Below are positions 11,066-23,135 of a stretch of 64,000 nucleotides of DNA, piece after piece. The translations under genes were made by a program, and so were the position numbers. The stretch lies in contig NW_024467120.1 in NCBI RefSeq assembly GCF_017591425.1, positions 5,208,001-5,272,000 on the forward strand. The letters run 5' to 3'. A model generated the notes under the pieces. The model ran no database searches and was not told the DNA's origin. It was given only the letters and a program-made list of their open reading frames with translations. This stretch comes from Ochotona curzoniae. Its lineage: Eukaryota > Chordata > Mammalia > Lagomorpha > Ochotonidae. Position 1 is the first letter of the stretch. Each line of letters starts with the position of its first letter.

Positions 11066-11870
11066 TATTTGGAAACTTCCTTTGCTGAAATCAAACCTCT
11101 GACATCATTAGTCAACCCAACTGTTTAGCTCTGTGCTCATATTTCTGCTTCTTGGAGCTCTCTTTTGCCATTGGTCCGTTACATTCATGTGTTCTTCGGT
11201 CTTCCTCCTAACTATTACTATTTTTCATTCTTTACTATCTCTTTTTATTTTCGTTTTTGTTACTAAAAGATTCTAAGCTTTCTTCACCTGTCATGTGCAT
11301 AACTCCATGTGTTAAGTAATGTGTATCCATTGCTTAAATAAGCAAACTACTTCTTTTTATTTATTTATTTTCAATTGTATTGCATTATGTGACACAGTGT
11401 TATAGGCACTGGGATTCCCCACCCCTCCCTGAACCCTCTTCCAATGGTGGATTTCTCCACCTTGTTGCATTACCACAGTTCAAATTCAGTTGAGGTTCTT
11501 TCATTGGGAGTATTTACCAAGCATAAAGTCCAGCATCTTATTATCCTAGTGAGTTTAACGATTTCTTGGTGAGACCATCTCTGGTCTGAAGGTAAAGCCG
11601 GCAAAGTGTTGTCCCAATCGATTAAAAGCCCCAACATAACATCAACAATTTACAACATTATGGCATTAATTGACATGGTATTGATTAACCAATATGTTAA
11701 TAGGAAAATGCAGGTTCTCAACTGCATCCTGTGACTTCATAGACATTTCAGTTTTGGTTTATATTCAACCGGGTTCTATATACGTCAAAATGGCTATAGA
11801 TTACTATTCAGCTGTTTCATCAGACTACTTCTAAGTCAGTATTTTCACTACCTTGTTATTTAAGATGCTA

Positions 11871-11985
11871 ATAGGTATTTTCACTCTCTTATCTTGAATT
11901 CAAAGGACTTATGTCTTGACATAAGTCCTCCAATAGACATTTTCACTCTTTTATCTTGAATTCAAAGGATTTATGTCTTGACTGT
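11871..11985 (+). repeat. Imperfect tandem duplication, about 62-bp unit
   Basis: 'tcactctcttatcttgaatt' at 11881 recurs as 'tcactcttttatcttgaatt' at 11943, followed in both by 'caaagga-ttatgtcttgac'. It lies within the old L1 fragment. Confidence 0.9.
11905..11928. repeat. Perfect hairpin, 10-bp stem and 4-base loop
   Basis: Stem 'ggacttatgt', loop 'cttg', stem 'acataagtcc'. It sits in the first unit of the duplication; the second unit lacks the complementary arm. Confidence 0.9.
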
Positions 11986-12319
11986 GTTGCCTCCAAAACC
12001 TTCCACTTAATTGCTTTTATCATAAACATTGTAGTCAACATTGAACTGGACTCTCCCATTTCCAGTACCCAATGAGTTCCCCACTCCTAGCTCCTCTGCA
12101 AAGCAGTGTGTGAAGTTGCTCACTTGGCTGTAATCCCATGACTGCCACCAGCATCGTCTCTCACCTGTGTTGCCGACAGTCTCCTGCCTGGAAACACTTG
12201 CATAGTATTTTGCTTCCCTTGAATCTATTTCTACTCTACAAGCATGCAGATCCAGTCATTTCAAGTTGCTTAAAAAAAGGCTCTTTTTAGTCTTTTAGCT
12301 TAACTCTTTATGCTTTAAA

Positions 12320-12595
12320 TATTAAGTTAAAAGTTGGAAAGACAGAGGGCTCTGGTTTTCTGGTCTACTCCTCAAAGGCCTACAATGGCTGGGACTGGGC
12401 CAGGGCCAAGCCGGGAGCCAGGGACTCAATCCAGGTCTCTCATGTGAATGGCAGGGATGCAGCTTCTTCAGCCATCATTGCTGTTTTCCAGATTGGGAAT
12501 CATCAGGACGTTGGCGTGAGGAGCCAGAGCGAGGAGGCAAATGCAGATATTTTAGTGTGAAATGTAGGCTCTGTAAGTCGTAGTCCAAATGCCCA
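12320..12595 (-). mobile_element. Old C-type SINE
   Basis: 'gttggaaagacagagggctc', 'gggccaagccgggagccagg' and a decayed head. The 3' part is loose. Confidence 0.65.
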
Positions 12596-12599
12596 TTCC

Positions 12600-12830
12600 A
12601 AGTTTCATTTTTAAGTTTATGGTTCACATTTCTATCACCTGGTTGCCCCCTTCATTCTAGTCTCAGCACACCCTTCTCCAGCTTTCTTACTGCCCTGCAG
12701 GCCTGTTGATTCTTTGGATTCCTAAAACACATTATGCTTTTCTGTCTTTGAGGTTGGATTCTCTGCCTCTTATCTACGTTTGCACTCTTAGTGTCTAGCC
12801 CTATGTCTGGCACATAATAGGGATTTATTT
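12600..12830 (+). repeat. L2-like ancient LINE fragment (tentative)
   Basis: 'tagtgtctagccctatgtct' followed by 'ggcacataatagggattt' is the typical end phrase shared by L2 and MIR. The upstream part is weak. Confidence 0.45.
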
Positions 12831-12833
12831 ACT

Positions 12834-13097
12834 TTTTTAAAGATCTTTCTTAATTGGAAAGTTAGATTATAGAGAGAAGGAGAGACAGAGAAAAAGATCT
12901 TCTGTCCATTGGCTCACTCCCCGAAAGTGACCGAAATGGCTGGAGCTGAGCCAATCCGAAGCCAGGAGCCAGGAGGGATGGGAAGTGAAGCTAGAAGGGA
13001 AGGGAAGGGAAGCCAGAAGGGAAGTGGAGCAGCTGGGATATGAACTGGCGTCCACACAGGACACCTGTGGATGCAAGGCGAGGACTTAACCATTAGT
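12834..13097 (-). mobile_element. C-SINE with internal deletion and GGAAG expansion
   Basis: Typical start ('taaagatctttcttaattgg') and end ('gcaaggcgaggacttaacca'). The middle is replaced by 'gaagggaagggaagggaag'-type repeats at 12992-13025, with loss of the 'gggtctccc...tttcccaggcc' block. Confidence 0.85.
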
Positions 13098-14197
13098 ATT
13101 TTCTGTATGAGCAAGTTAAGAGAATCTGTTTGGGTGAGAAGGAGGTATCTGGGATATCCAATAGTAGTGAAGGCAGTAGTGATTCAGAGGTAGGACCAGG
13201 GTCTGTCTGTGTAGTGATCTTGAACTTGTCCTGAGTGTCTGACTTTGATTACCTCTTGGTTCCAGCTCTCTCTGCCTTGAGGTTCCTTACACTTCATTCT
13301 CCTCATCTCCATCACTTCTTTTAACACGCTCTTACACGAAGAACAGCAAGTGAATGCATGGTGGGTTGTGGCTCAAGACAATCCCCTGAAAATCCGGTGT
13401 TTATGTATGGTGTGTGTCTATGTGTGTGCTGACATGTGTGCGCTTCGTTGCGTCTGATGCTGAACATGTAAAGCATATCGTAGGCTTAAAGAGAATGGCA
13501 GCATTGTAGGTGCTCCATTGCCAGAAAATATAATTCTTTACAAGTGACCAAGCAGAAAGTTTTCTTGGCCCCGATGCGGTTGTGATGGATTACATTACAT
13601 TCTATGGGCGGGGTGGGGGGGGGAGGGAAGCAGAGCATGATCTTTTTTGGTGTACATATTATTTTGAATTTTTCATTAAAATTATTAGTGTCTTTATACA
13701 ATCTTCTTTGTATATTTATAAAATTATATTTTTACACAAAATAGTATACTTATGTGTTTTCCATTTATACAATACTTTCTGTATAAAGTATCATCCAAAA
13801 AGTGATGGACACATGTTCAGCCTTCCTAATTAGATCATTGAGAGACATGCAAGTCAGTTGGTGAATAGGACACATGGCAGGGGAAATGTGGTAAGAGAGT
13901 ATGCAAAGATCCATTGGAAATATTCATGTCCTCCTCCTAGACAAGTGGGGACCCGTTGTACTGTGATTCAGCAATATTATTAGTCTGGGTGGGGTGGAGA
14001 TAATAATGTTATGTAAGAGCGGAAGTTTTCTCTATGTGTGGGCTGGGCTTAAGGGTTCGTTTTGAACCATAGGATATGAAACAGAAGAAATTCCAAGGAA
14101 TAAGATTTATCAGCCTCTTCAGTCCTTGGGGATTTATAGATGTTTCACCATGGCCATGCACACCATAGGTGTGCGTGAAGCTTCTGCAGCAAGAGCT
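13098..14197. other. Intergenic, nothing recognised
   Basis: Contains a G-run (13608-13623) and an AT-rich stretch (13665-13760). No supported gene. Confidence 0.45.
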
Positions 14198-14202
14198 CGT
14201 TG

Positions 14203-14232
14203 GTTTTTTTTTGTTTTTTTTTTTTTTTTTTT
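14203..14232. repeat. Poly-T tract
   Basis: Two T-runs separated by one G. It could be the A-tail of a reverse-oriented retroposon, but the following sequence is not recognised. Confidence 0.85.
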
Positions 14233-16510
14233 GGTTCTCATATGGTTTGTGATTTCCAGATGGGTGCAAGAGGCTGTGGGTGGATGAGAACTTGAACTGT
14301 GGCTATAGCCGTACTGGGATCTCGCTGTGAGAGCAGAGGTAATTTGTGATAGATGGTGCAACAAAAATATTTGAAAGTCAATCCTACTTTACATATTCTG
14401 GGGGAACTCAGTAAAGAAACTTTGGGTTAAGTTATTGTATGAAATGAAGAATTGAAGATAGATATCTTGATGTATTCATGATTTCTGGTTTCTGTGCATC
14501 TCTTGTGGAGATGTTTTGAGGGTCCAAGTAGCAAGGTTCCATACCAGAGCAGCTACCAACCTTGCCCTAACAGGAAATGAAGGGAGCTGGATTTGGGTTA
14601 TTTCGTTGTGCCTTTCATCGGGACTTGTACTTGGTCATTGGCTGAATGCCTAGTTATCCAGCATGCAACCAGGCTCCCTTGTGGCTCTTATATGGCTGTT
14701 GATGCTGCCTGACCATTGCTCTGCCTCTGGGAGGGACTTAGGATTTGAACCAGACATCAGCACAAAAGTGTTCACTCCTTTTGTAGAGTGAATCCTCCTT
14801 TACTTGGTAAGATGGTTTAATCAAGGTGTCTCCAGTTTCACATAGCGGACAAACTTGAATCAGCTTGAACAAAAAAGGAAAGATGTATGCTAAGGATCAG
14901 GGATGTCTTGAGGAAACTGAAATACGAAAGTAGGCAGCTTCTAGAAGGAACTGGAACTGAGAAGTGGAAAGCCATAATTCTCTTTCTGTGACTCCCACCT
15001 CCTCTCTTGTCCATCTGCCTTCCTGTTCTCTCTGACTTTCTGCACTGCTTATCCAGGTGGTGGGGTAAGGCTGTTCTACAGCTACAGCTGAGTGCAGAGC
15101 TGAGCTCTTCCTAATTCCAAATTCCAGGTAAAGGATTGGCTCTGCTTCAGACTGGCCTCCTTCCCGAGTCCAATCAACTTTAGCCAAGGAAACAGCACCA
15201 CATCATCTGACTGGCTGCCATGGAGCTTGAAGGCAACATCATTTACTGGTAGGAATATCTCTTCTCATGCATCTGGGCTGGCTGCAATCACTCTAGGGAC
15301 TCTCATTTTGGAAAAATGAAGAGTATCCCTTCAGGGTTGACTTCTGATGATAGTTCTTGGAAGAGAAAAGAAGACTAGAGCAGGCTTGGACAAAATGTTG
15401 TTGTGTGTAATTTCCCTTTGCCGAAGCACATCCCCACCGTCCCCACCCTGTCCAGTTGTATACCTCCACACTTACACAGGAGTACCCACACTGTGGATGT
15501 TCAGAAGATGTGCATGGGCAGATGCAATCCCCCACCTTCTGTGGGGCTCAGCTTCTCCCTTGGTTAACCGCAGCCCATCAATTACTGTCACCTATTTAAA
15601 GTGAAAAAAGCCTATCCCAGTCTGTTGTACTTCTTGATAATGGTGAGAGTCTTTTTCAAAACATTCACTACGTATCCATAGGTGGATCCAGTTACTCTCT
15701 GTGGACACACTGGGAAGCATAATTTCTTGGGGCCCTTAAGAACAAATGGGAGTCACCAACTCCCTTCTCAGTTGGAGTAACTCAGGACCCAGTTACATCC
15801 ATGTGTACTTTCTAAAATTTCTTCTGCAGCTGTAAGGAAACTCAAGGGGGATTTCATATTGGTATGACTTTTTGGTAGATTTCTTATTGGTAGGTTCCAA
15901 GCTTTTGATCACAGAACAGTTGTTTAGAACTTGGAACTCATTTTACTATGGAAACAGCACTATAGTTGCTAGTGTAGGTTTCTGGTCAAACTGTGAATGA
16001 TCCTTGGCCTAGATGGCACCTGAACTGATAATTGTGACTTTGAAATCTTCCTCATCCTTAAAATTAGAGTCCAAGTTCTTGTCAGTAGCCCTGAATTTGT
16101 TTCCCAACTACTCATCACCTTAGAACCGTGACTTCCTGTTACTCTGAAGGAAGAAAAAAAAGATATGAACTAGGTAGGTGGGTGATGGACATAGATTCCG
16201 GGTACTGAAAGAGACAAAGATAGTAACTGCTACAAAAGGAAGGGTAAGAAGATGGAGTAAAGAGTGAGTTGTTTGCGGTGAGTCCCGTGGGAAAGACAGA
16301 GGAGGCTGAAGAAAAGCATGGGGGACCAAAGAACAGCTGGTTGCCATTTTCCATCAATGCTATTTTGTTTGTATGCAGTTCTTGAGTTGCTCTTTCCCTC
16401 CTGAAGTAGATGAAGAATAAATTTTACAGTATTCCTCATTTGTTTAGCCGGATCCCTAAGCTTGCTTCCCGGGTATGGGATTTTATGGCTATACTGAAGT
16501 CCATGCAGGT
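14233..16510. other. Intergenic, nothing recognised
   Basis: About 2.3 kb with no gene I can support. Overlapping 69-96 codon ORFs at 14897-15187, 15293-15604 and 16120-16439 have no domains, no splice context and competing frames. Confidence 0.45.
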
Positions 16511-16675
16511 GATGGCCAGGTGTGAACCAGCCTCTTGGCGTTATGTAATGGGAACATGCCTGTGGGGTCTCGTGTATATGGCTTTGGCTGGTAACGGCCA
16601 GGTGTGAACCAGCCTCCTCACATTATGTAACGGCAACGTGCGTATGGGGTCTTGTATATGTTGGCTTTAGCTGGT
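16511..16675 (+). repeat. Two-copy tandem duplication, 82-83 bp unit
   Basis: 'ggccaggtgtgaaccagcct' occurs at 16514 and 16596. The rest of the unit ('ttatgtaa', 'ggggtct-gt-tat', 'ggcttt-gctggt') is shared with several substitutions, many at CpG/TpG positions. The duplication is fairly old. Confidence 0.93.
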
Positions 16676-17209
16676 GATTTCATCCCCTGTTCTGACTTGG
16701 AACCAGACAACTCTACGTTCTCAGCAAACAGATGGACAACACAAGGTTGACATAGGATCTTGTACTGAAATAGTCCTTTGAGTCATATGCTTCAACTGTT
16801 CTCCCACTCGGGAAACTTGCCCCATCCTTCTGGAAGGCCAGTGTTGAGAATTTGGTACATTCATGGCTGCTGGAGTCTTTTCCCCATGTATATTTTCTAT
16901 TTTTCTTCTTGGTCTAGATAGGGAGTTTTGCTAATCTAAGAATATTGTCTAGTTTGTTTTGGCAAAAACACCTGGCTTTTTGCCCTAGGAAGATGTTTAA
17001 AAATAGAATTCAAAGTTTTACATCAACCTTCTATTTTTGTCCTCCTTCTAAAAAAGAGATTCTGGCATTTGAAAAAGAGGAGCCCGATTTTACCTGCAAC
17101 TATTGCAGGAGAAGTTGCTGGAGTTGAAACTCACTTCTTTTGGTCATTAATGTCGCGTGCATGTTGTACCAGCAATGATCTGAGCAGCCGCAGGTATAGT
17201 TGTTCATAT

Positions 17210-17330
17210 TTCAGGGCTCACTTTCCTCATCTATACTATGAGCGTGATGAAACCTCAACTCTAAGTGGCATTGTAACTGTGAAATGTGATGATGTTTGTG
17301 AAAGTTCCCAGATGAGGTCACATGAATGTG
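17210..17330 (+). repeat. MIR-like fragment (tentative)
   Basis: 'ctcactttcctcatctatac', 'tatgagcgtgatgaaacctc' and 'gcattgtaactgtgaaatg' follow the MIR 3' half in order. Confidence 0.5.
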
Positions 17331-17569
17331 TTAACATAGATTTTGATTGGCCTGCAGAGATGAACGCTGTCCTTTCTCTTTAACAACATAGTTGGTAGTG
17401 ATTAGAGGGTAATTAACCCATGCACAGGGAGAAACAGACTAGCTGCCGTTTTGAGCACTGGACCTTTTTGTTAGTCCATGTTCATATTAGCTTTGATCAT
17501 TGTTACTATTATTTACTTTCAGCTTTTGTTATGAATATTTTTTAGCATATGGGTAAGCTGAGTGTACTG

Positions 17570-17860
17570 CAGTGGGGAATGGGGGATTAAGTTGCCCCTT
17601 ATGAAGCCTGCATCTCAGATTGGAATGCTGGTTTGAGTCCTTACTACTCTGCTTCCATCCAGCTCCCTGCTAATGTACGCGGGAGGCAGTGGGTGAGAAC
17701 CCAAGTACTTGAATTCCTATGTGGGAGACTCAGGTGGAGCTCTTGGGTCTAAGCCTCGGCCTGCCTCAGCCCTGGCTGTTGTAGCTGTTTGGAGAATAAA
17801 TCAATGCATAGATTATTTGTCCTTCTCTCTCTTGCTCTTTCTAATAAGTGTCTTTTACTT
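17570..17860 (+). mobile_element. Old C-type SINE, forward
   Basis: 'gcttccatccagctccctgc' and 'gtgggagactcaggtgg' lie in the right order, but the copy is heavily diverged. Confidence 0.7.
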
Positions 17861-17977
17861 TTGATAGCATGTAACACTTGCACATTTCTGTAGGCTGCAA
17901 TATGATGTCTCAAGGTGTAAACAAAATAGAAAACCAGCAAACGGGCTTTCCATTTTCTTATCAGATGCTTTTTCTTT

Positions 17978-18301
17978 AATAGAAATATTTATTTATTTTT
18001 ACTGAATAGACAGATTTATGGAGAGGAGGAGAGACAGAAAGATATTCTGTCCTTTGGTTCACTCCCAAGGCAGCCACAATGGCCAGAGCTGACCTGATCC
18101 AAAACCAGGAGCCAGGAGCTTCTTCTAAGTCTCTTACACAGGTGCAGGGTGCCAAAACTTTGGGCTGTCCTCAACTGTTTTCACAGACCACAGGCAGGAA
18201 GCTGGATGGGAAGAGGAGCAGCTGGAACACAAACTGGTATTCATAGGATTTCAGTGTTTGCAAGGTGAAGATTTAGCCATTGAGCTATTGCGACAAGCCC
18301 T
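17978..18301 (-). mobile_element. C-SINE, full length, reverse
   Basis: 'aaatatttatttatttttac', 'aaccaggagccaggagcttc' and 'cacaggcaggaagctggatg', ending near 'gcgacaagccct'. Confidence 0.88.
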
Positions 18302-18326
18302 ATCAAAAGTCTTAATATTAAAGCTC

Positions 18327-18612
18327 TTTTTTTTTTTTCAGTGTTTGTTTTTAAGACAGAGAGAGGTATCCAATCTTCTGATTAGCCCTCTTACCCCCAA
18401 GTGCCTTCAGTGAATAAAGCTGTAGTGGACCAGAGCCAGCAGGAGCTAGGAACACAATTCAGGTCTCCTACACAGGAATAAGGAACTTAATAACTGGAGC
18501 CAACAGCTGTGCATTGGCTAGAAGCTGGAGTCAGCACCCAGAACCAGGAATTGAACCTGTGTACTGTAGCGTGGGAGACAGATATGTCAACTGGTACGCT
18601 AAATGCCCACTA
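18327..18612 (-). mobile_element. Old C-type SINE, reverse
   Basis: A T-run, then a decayed body: 'ggagtcagcacccagaacca' and 'attgaacctgtgtactg'. Confidence 0.65.
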
Positions 18613-18702
18613 TCTCTTCCGGTGCTTTCCCAGTAATATAGTACATTATTATGAGCCATAATTGTCCCCATTGCACTACATTAGAACATACAAATTTGCT
18701 TT

Positions 18703-18897
18703 TTAAACTGTTTATTTATTTGAAATGTAGAGTGACAGAGAGACAGGGAGAGACAAAGATTTACTTGTTGGTTCATGCCCCAAATCTCTGCATAGTCTGG
18801 ATTGAATATAGAGGCAGGACTGAAATCCAAGCACGTTGATAAGCGATGTCGGTGTCCCAAGTGGTGGTTTCACTCACTGTGCCGCAGTGCCTGCCCT
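18703..18897 (-). mobile_element. Old C-type SINE, truncated, reverse
   Basis: 'tatttgaaatgtagagtgac' start and 'ctgtgccgcagtgcctgccc' end. The middle is deleted. Confidence 0.7.
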
Positions 18898-19189
18898 TAG
18901 AACTCATTTCCTGTATCTTTCTCCCTAACCTTCTCCCGTTCTCAAAGTCCAATACTCACTATCCTAACTTTTTATCTTTTTTTTGTGTTTTGCTTGTTTG
19001 TTTTGAAGCTCCCATATGAGAACATGTGGTATTTGTCTTGGTGGCTGACTTAATTCATATAACATAATGATCTTCAGTTGCAACTTTTTAAAAAAATCAA
19101 ATGCCTTGATTGAAGAAACTTAGCATGCCTAATCCATTTTTTTTCTCATACTCCTTGAATTCTTTTGCTTTACTTTTTTATTCCCAGCA

Positions 19190-19250
19190 CCTAATAAGGG
19201 ACCTGGCAATTATTATAAGAGCTTAGTAAATGTTTGTTGAATGAAACAAT
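19190..19250 (+). repeat. L2/MIR 3' end
   Basis: 'gcttagtaaatgtttgttga' followed by 'atgaa' is the standard end shared by L2 and MIR. Confidence 0.6.
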
Positions 19251-20739
19251 AGGGTAGGAGCGTTATATTACAGGAAGAGGCCCAGAAAAGGGTGTCTGAC
19301 TATAAAGGGTTGGGCTGTTGCTTGGGAGTGACCCAAAAAAGGCATAACTTGAGTGACATTTTTATGGGATGAGAGAAAAGTTAGAGAAGAATGACCTTGG
19401 TCAATGCAATGTGAGAGAAATAGGTGAGTGAGAAGTTAGGGGATACCTAGAATTAGGGCCATAAGGCTGGACTTGAGATGCCAGGTGAAAAGCAATGAAT
19501 CTGAAAAGGAAGGCAAATTATACACACATTTGAATTTTGTACTCTTTGAAACACCATCCAGTAGTATAAGTCAGGTGTGGGATTATATTTCATGAGCCCA
19601 AGTAGGAGAGCTTAAATGTTTTTCCAAATATTTATATAATCCTTAATTCAAAGTGAATGGGGTTTTTTTTTTTGTTGTTTGGAACAAATGTTTGCTGACA
19701 CTTTAGACTGAGACCTTAACCATGTTAAGAGTACTCTTCCTGATTTAGAGGTAAAATATTAGTCTCGTTTTTAAACTCTGGGATAGTTACATATAGAATA
19801 ACCTGCATCACGGACAACTTGAACAACAAGAATTATTTTCTTATTAAGAGTTATGTTTTAATGAAAATTTCTTGCTATGGCAGTAAGCACTTAGAAGTGT
19901 GAAACTGAAAGAGTTCATAAGTTAGTTAACTTAGATTATTATCTTTGGTGACCAATTCTGTGAAGATGAGAAGGGATGGCATATGCAAACGCTCAGTTGC
20001 AAGGCCACACCTGGCACACGATGGTTATGCAGATGTAACGGTGCTTCCTCGAAGTCCTCGGAACTGAGGGAGCATGCACTCTATTATCTGAAACTTCAGA
20101 AGGAATTGTAAAAAAACAGCACATTGCCTCCAAGTGCAACTTTATTTAAATGTCTTTCTTAAGAGTCTGGGCTTTCTTTGGTGATGTTAAACAAGACTGT
20201 CTTTCACAAGTGCTCCTTGTATGAGTCTGAGATTGTCAAGGCCAGTCTCAATTGAGAGCCAGCTCTTCAAGACTCAGTAGGACTAAGCATCTCATCAGCT
20301 ACTTGTATTTTGAATCGTTTTGGTTGCTTGCATGTTAAGGCTCCAGCCAATCAGGCTGTGGCCCTCTTGATGGGCATGGCAAATGCTTACCTCTTGTATT
20401 TGTGGGTGACCAGCGGGTTGGCTTGAGTGACTGCTGCTAGGGAGGTCAAGTTAGAAACTGAAAAGGTAAACCAGGTTTTCTCGGACATAATTCAGGAGGG
20501 TTGCATGCCTTAGGTTTGTTTTGATTAAATTCCAAGGTGATAAACTCATCTGGCTATTAAAGATAATGAATTGCCTTGTTTTCTGTGGAGCATGATGGCT
20601 CCAGATTTGCCAGATAGAGTGCATTTTGCAATGGATCAGTGAGGCTTGGGCAATGGTTATCGTGATTTAATCTTTAGGAGAGAAGGGCGGGTTCACTGGC
20701 GACAAGATATTTTGAGAAGTATTTCTTTAGAGAAGTGCA
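19251..20739. other. Intergenic, nothing recognised
   Basis: About 1.5 kb, single-copy in appearance, without an ORF of 60 or more codons. No repeat named. Confidence 0.5.
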
Positions 20740-21084
20740 ACTGTCCAAACTGAAATAATTAGAAAATAGAATTATTAACCTATGTCGTCAAAACAAAGTA
20801 AAACACTAACAGATGTAAAAAAGTAGAGACTTAATACATCACATTCCTTCGTTGTAATCTCATGAAGTTAGAAATCAATACCAAACTTGTGACAAATTAA
20901 AAACTACTTGGAAAAGTAAAATCTTGCAGATAAACCTTCGGTCAAACAGAAAAATCAAAGAGAAATGATAAATTCTTTGGAGAACAGTAAGAACGTATAC
21001 CTTGTATTCAAATCTTTGAGACAGAGCATATATCCAAAACTGTACTCAGAGAAGACATTTGTGGCAGTAAGGGCTTTTTCTTCT
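20740..21084 (+). mobile_element. Ancient L1 ORF2 remnant, part 1
   Basis: 'tgaagttagaaatcaatacc', 'aaattaaaaactacttggaa' and 'gtactcagagaagacatttg' follow the ORF2 endonuclease-to-linker region in order. Many stops. It is interrupted by a SINE at 21085. Confidence 0.6.
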
Positions 21085-21360
21085 TTTTTTTAAAGATTTA
21101 TTTTTATTTGAAAGGTAGATTTACAGAGGGAAGGGAGAGGCAGCCAGAGCTGAACTGATCTGAAGCCAGGAGCAAGGAGCATCTACCAGGACTCTCACGT
21201 GGATGCAGGGACCCAACGGCTCGAGCCGTCCTCTGCTGCTTTCCCAGGGCATAAGAAGGGAGCTGGATGGGAAGTGGAGCTGGAACATGAACTGGTGCCC
21301 ATAGGGGATACCAGCACTTGCAGCCAGAGAAGTGGCCTGTTGAGCCATAATGCCAACCCC
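21085..21360 (-). mobile_element. C-SINE inserted in an ancient L1
   Basis: 'aaagatttatttttatttga' start, 'gagctggatgggaagtgg' middle and 'ataatgccaacccc' end. The 5' part of the body is shortened. Confidence 0.88.
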
Positions 21361-21735
21361 ACTTTACTCTTCTGGAAGACCTAGAAATTGCTCTCTGCCC
21401 TCAAATGGAAAACACAGAAACGCATCCAACTTTGCCACTCACAAACTAGGCAGGAGAACCTGTGAGGCTAAAAGTTAAAATTAATGCAATAGATAAAAAT
21501 ATCAAAAGGCAATATAAGACAAAATAGAGAATATACATTAGTGTGTTAGCAATGAAGAAACAGACAACCACAGATGCAGGAAAGATGCCGAGAGTTACAA
21601 CAATTATGAAAAACAGAAGAATCTGTGAAGAATAGATGTAAAACCTCATTTAAACAAATTTTGAAATTTGGAGGAAACAGGTAATTTATAAGCAAAATAG
21701 AAATGATTCAAGTAGAAAACACATTATTATAGAAG
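21361..21735 (+). mobile_element. Ancient L1 ORF2 remnant, part 2
   Basis: A-rich continuation of the L1 linker region after the SINE ('aaaattaatgcaatagataa' and following). It is non-coding through many stops. Confidence 0.5.
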
Positions 21736-21782
21736 TTCTAATTGATACCTCTTTTCTTCTTGCTTCCTGCCTGCCTTGCTTC

Positions 21783-22104
21783 TGAGTTATTTATTTATCT
21801 TGAAAGTCAGAGTTATGATGAGAGATGAAGAGGAAGAGGGAGAGATAGTTCCCAGCCACTATTTATTTCCCTGGTGGCTGCCTGACTGAGGCTGGGCTGG
21901 GCCAGGCTGAATCCAGGGGGAGCTTCCCTTAGGTCTTCCAACTTGGGTAGCAGGTGCCCAAACATGTTCACCATCTTCCACTGCTTTTCACTGGGTTCTA
22001 GCGGGGGTTGGATCGAAATGGGAGCACTGGGGTACCCATATAGGATGCCAGTGTGTCAGCTTTGACTTTTTACCCACTACCCACTATACCATAAAGCCAA
22101 CCCT
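21783..22104 (-). mobile_element. Old C-type SINE, reverse
   Basis: 'tatttatttatcttgaaagt' start, GA-rich stretch, 'ggctgaatccagggggagc', ending 'accataaagccaaccc'. Confidence 0.75.
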
Positions 22105-22828
22105 GGTGCCTCTTGTTTCGTCCCGTTTAATATTCACTGTTTTTTAAAAAAACTTCCTTTCACTTTTAAGGAAGTGGTACTATTTAACAATACCTTACCA
22201 TTAGGTAACAATCTACCCAAATATCAGGTTTATTATGGTATTGTCTAGTGGTGTGTAAGCTGACATACTGTGAGGCACATACTTTACACGTGTGTAAATA
22301 TGAGGTGATGAATATCAGTTTACTTTCCCCCCAGTTCTCTTTTTAACAGTAGCTCACAATGCTTTGAATGATAAAATGGGCTGTGTTCCTACCCTCTTGG
22401 CTAAGGCCAGTGCCCTCCAATGTGGATGATGGCAGAAACAGTTGAGGTTGTTATCCTGTTGGAAACCTGTTGTGCCAGTCAGTTGTGCCAGAGACCTGAA
22501 AGAAGCCAGCAGTTGCGTGGTTGATTGTTATTGAGGTTGGATGAATGGGAAATCTGCTGCCAGCACAGGGCTTTTGCCTTTTTTTTTTTTTTTTTTGGTA
22601 TGGTGTAAATTTGTGCTTATTTGTAATTCACGTTTATTTGTTTGATTGATAACTTTTAGTTTGTAATTATTTTTTGGACAAAAAATGAGCTTACAAAGTG
22701 AAATGGTAATAAATGAAGTACCGCATTTCTGTTTCTCAAGAAGTTGGTGATGAGTATCTGATTCACAGATTTATTGAAGTACTATCAATATCTACTTCAA
22801 AAGTTTGAAATTGTCTTAAGAATAATTT
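22105..22828. other. Intergenic, nothing recognised
   Basis: Contains a T-run at 22579-22597. No gene or named repeat. Confidence 0.45.
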
Positions 22829-23135
22829 GCCCAGGGGTGAAGCTCAACCAGCTAATCCTCCACCTCCAAGCACTGGCATGCCATGTGGGTGCTGGTCCGT
22901 GTCTTGGCTGCTCTACTTACTTGAGGCCTGGGAAAGCAGTGGAGGATGTCCTTGCAAACTTGCACCCATCACGTGGGAGACCCAGAAGTTGTTCCTGGCT
23001 CCTGCCTTCAGATTGGTTCAGCTCTAGTTGTTGTGGCTATTTGGGGAGTAAACCAGCGGACGGAAGATCTTTCTCTTCATAAATCTGTCTTTCCAATAAA
23101 AATAAATAAAATCCTAAAAAAAAAAAAATAAAAAG
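22829..23135 (+). mobile_element. C-SINE, forward
   Basis: 'gcccaggggtgaagctcaac' head, 'ggcctgggaaagcagtggag' core and an 'aataaaaataaataaaatcc' tail plus A-run. Confidence 0.9.

Larger units (their letters stand above)
11350..12210 (-). mobile_element. Older L1 3' end, reverse
   Basis: Reading the minus strand, 'ccaccattggaagagggttc' and the C-rich complement at 11417-11436 line up with the 3' UTR of the intact L1 at 50560-50640. Shared landmarks are the 'ggtggattt-tccaccttgttgcat' block and 'gttataggcactggg'. It is much more decayed, so an earlier L1 generation of the same lineage. Confidence 0.85.
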
